From Patella vulgata (taxonomy: Eukaryota > Mollusca > Gastropoda > Patellidae), in assembly GCF_932274485.2 (NCBI RefSeq), contig NC_065881.2, positions 54,818,702 through 54,882,701 of the forward strand: a stretch of DNA of 64,000 bases, written 5' to 3'. The notes beneath the pieces were generated by a model, which worked only from the letters and a program-made list of their open reading frames with translations, was not told where the DNA came from and ran no database searches. A program made the translations under genes and the position numbers. Shown in pieces: positions 57,975-64,000 of the stretch. Every line of letters starts with the position of its first letter. Within the stretch, counting starts at the first letter, position 1.

Positions 57975-59106
57975 GTTATATATACTAAGCAGCAAAAGAA
58001 ACGTCAGGTTGGTATGTTACTCTAAATAAAACTTGCCAAATGTTTTTATTGTATATTTGTAACCACAACTCCAACTTTACCTGAGCAGTAAGGCTCCGAG
58101 TCCTTCCCAAACACAGAATTGAACCCAGGAAATGTTCTCAAAAACGCAACCTGACTTCTGAGATGGCAATGTGTTCTTCATGATTTTCATGTAACTTATG
58201 CTGCAGGTGCTGTTCACCGGGACCAGTCCTATAAAATGCACCCCCATACCTGGTTGAATCATTCATACTACAACGTCAGCAGCATGCAACGACTCACGAC
58301 AGCTGAGAGGAACCAAGCGCTTGGAAGATTCGGCGCTGGCCACATCGCCCAGCGCCCAAGCCGTTGCCAATCACTTCCAGGTCAATGTTCGGACCATCTA
58401 CAGACTTCAGCAACGCTTTCGGGCCACCATCACCACGGATGATCGAGCCCGAACTGGTAGATCAAGGGTCACCCCTCGCCATCGACATGAACATCTACAG
58501 TTTGCCCAACAACACCAGAACTGGCGACACAGGCAATGGAGAATTGTTCTGTTCACAGATGAGAGTCGGTATTGCGTATCAACTGCAGATGGCAGGGTCA
58601 GAATATGGCGTCGACGTGGCTAGCGTCAATGTGTCATGGAACAAGACTCATGGGGAGGTCCAAGCATGGCAACGCCCGTTCCCACAGCGCCAGAGTTACT
58701 CGGGATTTTTTACAGCAGAACGGTGTCAACATTATGCACTGGCCAGCCCTTAGTCCGGACTTAAACCCAATTGAACATCTTTGGGATGAAATTCATAGGA
58801 GACTTAATAACGTCATACCGAGACCAAACACAGCCGATGGATTGCGCCAGGATTTTCTGAGAGTGTAGTTCCAGGTCCACTCGGCGTACAGACTCTAAAA
58901 CTTCTAGTAATGTCTTGGAATTGTGATGAATTAATCACTAATATGTGTCAACATACTGTTTACAAAAAATTGCTTTGATCCATTTAGTAAGTCGTTTTCT
59001 AGAATGATTTGATTAAAGTGCCTCTCTGATTTTGAAATCTTACTGACGTTTTTTTGGTTTTTTTGGGGTTTTTTGAGGGTGTTGGGGGGGGGGGGTTGTT
59101 GTTTAA
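57975..59106 (+). mobile_element. Tc1/mariner element B
   Basis: The left end TACTAAGCAGCAAAAGAAACG and the degenerate right end CTGACGTTTTTTTGG...TGTTGTTTAATATA flank it. Transposase pieces: QAVANHFQVNVRTIYRLQQR (HTH), DDRARTGRSRVTPRHRHEH, QWRIVLFTDESRY (first catalytic Asp), GNARSHSARVTRDFLQQNGV and SPDLNPIEHLWDEIHRRLNN (DDE third acid region). The conserved second-Asp motif DNAR reads GNAR. There is an internal deletion and several frame changes. It is inactive. Confidence 0.87.
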
Positions 59107-60672
59107 TATACTATTTATAAACTATTATTTAGACATTAAAAAACAACTCTGTAGACCATCGGATGATCGAGTTTAAATGGGTTTTAACACCACGCGAGAT
59201 TTGACAATAAAAATGGATAATGGAGACTTAGTCTCGATTGTCAAGTACCGTTGCTATAATAATAAACAATCTATATGCGTTTCATCTTCAGACACTCATA
59301 ACTTCGCTCAGTATACACTACTTTGAATGAAATAATCCAATATATTCATTTTTCGTCAATCTAATTAAAATATAGATCTATATTTCGTTTCGTTTTTTAT
59401 ACTTTCGATGGCCTACACTACGTGTAGATCTAACAAGTTATAGAGGGAGTTCACGTTCTATGACGTCAGGTACCAAGCAAGCGACATTTGACCCGATTAC
59501 GTCAGTCATTCGATTAACCAAAAAGCGACAGCCATGTATTTTTAATCTACTTTTGCTTTGTTTTGATTTCTATTGCCGCTAATGTCTACCCACAGTTCCG
59601 CGCCAAAAAGGTCAAGCGCTCGATTGGACAGACCATTTGATTGGCTGACCCCTCATTTCAAGCAGAACACGAGTTAAATAACAACGCTTCCAGATCCAAG
59701 TGTAGTAAAGACAAATAAAATCGAAATTTTAAACTATAAAAACGAAACGAAATTGGGTCTGTGTTTTAATCAGATTGATTTTTCGTCATCGATTTTTGAA
59801 ATATTATAACGGTCAGCTCTTTATCTAAATATTGCATAATGCATCTTTAATGATGGATAACCTGATTGACATAGGGATGTATGGCATTACCACGGGATTG
59901 ACTGATTTAAAACACGAAGAATTTTTCGCCTTCCATTTCATGGTCAAAAATGGTTAAAACTCAATTTTATGAAATAAGTTAGCAAACTGGCTGCATTTTT
60001 CACAATCTGCTTCCATGATAACACGGCAACATGTTTCCAATGGAGACCAAAGATAGAAAAATATATTCTGCAACCGATCAATTTTGATACCAAACTTGGC
60101 TATCATTATGATATCGACCGCTTTAAATTTCTGTTTCAAAAGCTTTTTATTGTTGATGTATTCCAACCACTATCTAAAGCTCGAAAAATTAGATTGACTT
60201 TGGATGTTTCTTTGGACTGTTAATGATACTAACTAACATATGGTTATAAATTTAAATATGTGTACTCTGTTATATTTTGGTTATAAAAGTGTACGGGTGA
60301 TGTCGTGTTATCGGAAGTCAAATTCTGGAAATTTTCACAGAACCCCAAAACACCGGAAACCGTGTTTCGCAAATAAAACCTTAAAGTATGCACTGATACC
60401 CGCACTAAATACACCACTATTCGTGTACTTCTCAAATGTATTTTAACTCAATATTATATTTGTTTATTGATTGATCTGGCGTTTATGGAGTTAAGGTTTC
60501 GTCAATGCGATCATGTACTAAAGAATTAACCAAGGTTACATTTCAGGTAAAATATACACGGTTTTGTTACGTAAATTTGTGCCTTACCCTATATAGTTTA
60601 AACAATATTTTATTCATTTGAAAAGGATTGAACAACAGGCAAAGCCGATATAAGTTCTTTCCCTATATTTAG
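59107..60672. other. Region before the orphan exon
   Basis: Begins with MITE remains (59107-59245, and a right-end CTCTTTATCTAA..CATAATGCATC at 59815-59852). 59440-59700 is less AT-rich and has TGACGTCA-like sites (59460, 59500) and several ATTGG boxes, so it could hold a promoter. No exon was recognised. Confidence 0.35.
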
Positions 60673-60804
60673 ATTTCAATGGCGTCTGCCAAGCCGTTTA
60701 GCAGAAGGGGACACGGAGTGCCTCATCCCGGAGATACGCCCATAATGCCGAGATTGGTGGGCCACCCACGACGAAATCCACCATCAGAAAGACAACTGGA
60801 GATT
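60673..60804 (+). CDS. First coding exon of an unrecognised plus-strand gene
   Basis: tatatttag/ATTTCAATGG starts the exon; GAGATT/gtaaga ends it. The ATG at 60679 gives 42 codons: MASAKPFSRRGHGVPHPGDT, then PIMPRLVGHPRRNPP and SERQLEI. Base composition and codon use are clearly richer in G+C than the surroundings, and both splice signals are good. I do not recognise the family and found no following exon in the window. The minus strand is also open here but has no splice support. Confidence 0.5.
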
Positions 60805-61176
60805 GTAAGAAATTTTCCAGGTTAAATTCACGCTGGGGATGGGATTGATTCAAGGCCGCGCCAGGCGTGATAATCTTCAAAATTCAAACAAGTCGCACAG
60901 TCTAACCCGATTCGTTTTTCTCCTTAATTATTATAGGTACGCTAAAGTCGTATTCCTTCCTTCAATTTTTATAATGTTAATATCAAAATATCATAATTCG
61001 AAAATATGCAAGTTCGGTGCAAACCCTATTTTCCAAAATTTTCTCGGGTAGATCACCCTAGACCCTTCTCTGAAGGAAGACGCCCCCTTGCCCCCACCCC
61101 CAACATTTTTGGGCTAGCTACGGGCCTGGTTTTTAAAAAATATCATAAAGAACTTTGCCAAGAAATTATATTGTAC
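60805..61176. other. Gene-free stretch with a repeat edge
   Basis: AT-rich, then CCCCCTTGCCCCCACCCCC and GGGCTAGCTACGGGCCTGG at about 61083-61128, a style common at ends of dispersed repeats. Nothing coding was recognised. Confidence 0.3.
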
Positions 61177-62233
61177 GCATTATAGCGATAGGGCCTTTAT
61201 TAGATTCAAAATTTTAAATTTTTAATGTCGTGCTATCGTCTAATGTTTAACTTCTATTCGTGTAATTTCTAAATTAAGGCAATGTATAATCCAATTTCTT
61301 TATTTGTTCAGTTCTATTTCATCTTATTTCTATTATTAAGACGAAAAATGTCTTCTTCTTTGCCGCTTTACATGTTTAGCATGAACATAAATTATACTTC
61401 TCAAAATCCCGCACTTATGTCTTCAAATAAATCAACAAATGTTGTAAAAGCTATTTGACATAGTATTTACAAACTATATCATGTTCGATATTGTTTCAAT
61501 ATGAGCACTCTGTCCAACCATTCTACCAGACAAAGAGCGGGTCGTTTATATCAACGTAATGGTTCTGACCAGGCGCGGGGTTCACGGTGGCCAAGAGGGT
61601 AAGACGCTGGCTCGCTAGCCTGGAGGTCGGGAGTTCGATCCCTGCATTGGCCGAGAAAGTTCATCCAGATTTTCCGGCGTGGTCCCCCCTTGTCAGTGAT
61701 GCAGGACGGAGGGCCTGACAAGGACAGCTGTCTATAGTCGTTCGGATGAGACGAAAACCCGAGGCCCCGTGTACACATTGGCGTGTACGTAATAGATCCC
61801 TTGACAGTTGGAATTTGATATAAGAGTAGGCCGTAGTGCCGCTGTCCGGGCAAATTTCCCTCATAGCACACTGTATGGCGTATGCCCGTCTTCATTAGCC
61901 CAGTTCGGAGAAGAAAAGTAGGACGTTTAAACTCATTCCATTTTATTTCATTTCTGACCAGGCGCTCAATCGCCAAATTTATACCTACCAAACGGATACA
62001 GACCACCAAATATTCCTAGGGGGAAAGTTATGTAAAGCGTCAACGAAGAAGACATTTTTCCTCTTAATAATAGAAATAAGATGAAATAGAATTAAAATTT
62101 ACGCTGAACATATAAAGAAATTGGAATATACATTGTCTTAATTTAGAAATTACATGAATAGAAGTTAGAATTTCGACTGTAGCACGACATTCACAAATTT
62201 AGAATTTTTAATCTAATATACCGCCATAACGCA
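61177..62233. mobile_element. Long-TIR element (~200-base arms) with a SINE inside
   Basis: The left arm (61198-61385: ATTAGATTCAAAATTTT...AATCCAATTTCTTTAT...TTATTTCTATTATTAAGACG) is inverted at 62045-62233 (CTTAATAATAGAAATAAGATG...AATTTTTAATCTAATATA). Same family as 44120-45115. No transposase. Confidence 0.75.
61577..61951 (+). mobile_element. Full-length tRNA-derived SINE with target-site duplication
   Basis: 375 bases. A box region GTTCACGGTGGCCAAGAGGG, B box GAGTTCGATCCC, body, and 3' end GGACGTTTAAACTC with an ATTTTATTTCATTTC tail. TTCTGACCAGGCGC flanks it exactly (61563-61576 and 61952-61965). This is the only plus-strand copy and the best reference copy in the window. Confidence 0.93.
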
Positions 62234-62967
62234 TGGCGTTCACAAGCTTTCTAAAGATTGAATGTAAACATTAAGTTGACGTATAAAAATTGAATCTAAC
62301 ATCTAACTTGCTGAACTTTCAAATGAAATGTTTTGTCTAATACCCTATAGGCTTTTGTCTATAGGAAAAGGGAAAGGGCCTCTTCTCTGATATATTTAAG
62401 GAATGTTTGAAGAGACATTATATATATAAGGAAAGATAACAGTAGACATTCGATTTTATTATGTTAACGCATTTAGTCAATATAAAAAAAAGACAATACA
62501 TTTCGTTTTGCAACATAGTATTTATTCTGAAGAAGCAATAACATTGTTCTTTAATTTGAGCAAAAGGCCTGATTATTTTGCCATTCAAAATTAAAAATTT
62601 TAGTCGCACACATAATATTATTGTAAACACTCATTAAAAATGATTGGCTTTCGCCTTTTTATGTAAATATTTTTTTAAAGGTATGGTGGATGTCGGGTTC
62701 CAGACCAAATTAAAGCATTAAGGCATTAGGAACATTCTAAAAAAAAAGTTGAAAATTATGCATGATACCAAGGACCTACCATGGCCTTTAGCCCATGGAT
62801 AATGCCTGTTATCTCATGACAATGTATTACTTAGTTTTGTCTTTTTCCAATGGACTAGTAACAAAATAAGATCATAGGTGAAATGTTCTATAATAACTGG
62901 CATCTCGCATGAAGACGAAACGAAACAAGATGATTCGGTCCGGGGCGTGGTGAAAATGAGAAGGTTA
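62234..62967. other. Gene-free stretch
   Basis: AT-rich; no coding signature or recognised repeat. Confidence 0.3.
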
Positions 62968-63138
62968 CATAAAATGAAATGAAATGAAACGGGGTTTAAC
63001 GTCCTACTGTTCTGCTCCTATACTGGGCTAATGAAGATGGGCATACGCCATACAGTGTGCAATGTGGGAAATTTTGTCCGACCAGCGGCGCTACGGTCTA
63101 CTCGATTTCCAACTGTCAACTGGTCAAGGGTTCTTTTA
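62968..63138 (-). mobile_element. SINE, truncated
   Basis: AAAATGAAATGAAATGAAACG with GGGGTTTAACGTCC to GGTCAAGGGTTCTTTTATA. The block CTTATATCGAA is missing and the tRNA head is absent. Confidence 0.82.
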
Positions 63139-64000
63139 TATGGAAGTATAACTTTGCCAATATTATTTAATTGGTCACGGTGCAAATTGCAATAATGTCA
63201 GTAGTTCAAAATACGTATTTTAGTTTTACAATTTGCAATTTCCATTGCTCAACAATACAAATGCCACTGTGTTAAAATACAGAATACACTTTTCAATAAT
63301 ACAAAATACAGTAGACTAGTTATTTTGCACATTACACTTCTGCATTCTGCATTTTGCATAATAGACAAATGCATAATAGAACCTTGCATAGTAGAACATA
63401 TACCTTATATGGGATCTACGACGAACGTCATTTGCATACGGAAAAAAGTCCGGACTATGACGGAAATTAATGATTTATGCGGTAAAGCCATCAGGTCACC
63501 TGGATACGAAATGAAGTTAGCACACATATTCCTAGCGCCAATAAAAACCTAGATATAATTATCACGAAAATACTTTATATTAGAAAACGACATATTAATG
63601 CAAAGTATATATGTAAAAGACCCCACCCCCCTCCTCCCTCCCTCATGAAAAAAAAAATATTATTACCGTAAACATACTAAAATATCGCACACTAGGCTAA
63701 CTGAGCACACAGAAAAGGGATACGCCCTCGCTGCATCAAATCGCACCGAAACCAGCTTTGGTGGCAAAATGTTTTTTTGTTTCATGGAATCAAGGGATGA
63801 ATAATCTACCAGAATACAAATTTTCAGAAGCTTCCTAAGCTGGCTTTTAGAGAAATTTCACCGTAAACATACTAAAACCATGGGGGGATCGGGTAAGGAT
63901 AGGCTCATGGCGCACGCAATAACTTATAAAATAGCTTGGTGGCTCCAAGATCTTTATTTCACCAAATCAACAGATGGATAAGATATGAACAGGCCAATTT
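63139..64000. other. Right edge: gene-free, with a ~195-base direct repeat
   Basis: ACCGTAAACATACTAAAA occurs at about 63666 and 63861, followed both times by a short GG-containing stretch and an A/T-rich block with TCACCAAATCAA-like or related words. The second copy runs off the window. 63230-63390 is low-complexity (ATACAGAATACA, TTCTGCATTTTGCATAATAG). Confidence 0.45.

Noticed and set aside
59954-60240. Possible first half of the lectin domain
   Set aside because: Some Cys and Trp residues are present on the minus strand, but the spacing does not fit and a stop closes the frame without a donor.

Overview
The window is animal nuclear DNA, AT-rich and full of transposons, with small exons in long introns. 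The repeats point to a marine mollusc: a tRNA-derived SINE ending in GTTAAACCCCATTTCATTTC, Tc1/mariner copies, LINE scraps and very many short inverted-repeat elements. This placement rests on recognising the repeat style and is not a species call. No bacterial genes, CRISPR array, retrovirus, LTR element or Polinton were seen.

Four host genes can be assembled from exons with matching splice phases. (1) PNKP, minus strand, 11-5318, a DNA end-repair kinase/phosphatase; its 3' part lies beyond the left edge. (2) A complete Schlafen-like gene with one AlbA_2 domain, minus strand, 14780-25574, seven coding exons, 248 residues. (3) CIAO2B (FAM96B/MIP18), plus strand, 42401-46397, five coding exons, 155 residues, complete; its first intron is an AT-AC U12-type intron and its fourth is GC-AG. 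(4) A membrane receptor, minus strand, 51519-57577: C-type-lectin-like half domain, PAN/Apple domain, Ser/Thr/Pro repeat stalk, transmembrane helix. Its 5' end was not found. A fifth plus-strand exon (60679-60804) looks like the start of an unrecognised gene.

The most striking structure is 29167-40490. It is an 11.3 kb satellite whose ~0.6 kb unit contains a headless SINE, a G-rich tract and a CAGTCGAATAA minisatellite. About 12 units run forward, then the array flips at ~36535 and about 6.5 units run in reverse. The left arm has a four-unit higher-order period of ~2.46 kb. Single-copy-like sequences just outside the array (about 28885-29105 and 40685-40895) are themselves diverged inverted copies, so the inverted layout appears old rather than only an assembly fold-back.

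Region by region: 1-5340 PNKP with a TIR element, a LINE piece and a SINE in its large intron; 5340-14780 SINEs, a tandem repeat family, a LINE fragment and nested TIR elements; 14780-25574 Schlafen-like gene with repeat-filled introns; 25575-28500 a TATAG-rich region and a hairpin; 28885-40895 the palindromic satellite; 41300-46730 CIAO2B; 46800-51300 two Tc1 elements around an inverted copy of the tandem family; 51519-57577 the receptor; 57900-64000 a third Tc1 element, the orphan exon, a long-TIR element with a full-length SINE inside, and unannotated sequence.

The genes are separate housekeeping, defence-like and surface functions and show no operon-like relation. All calls come from reading the sequence; no alignment or database search was run.
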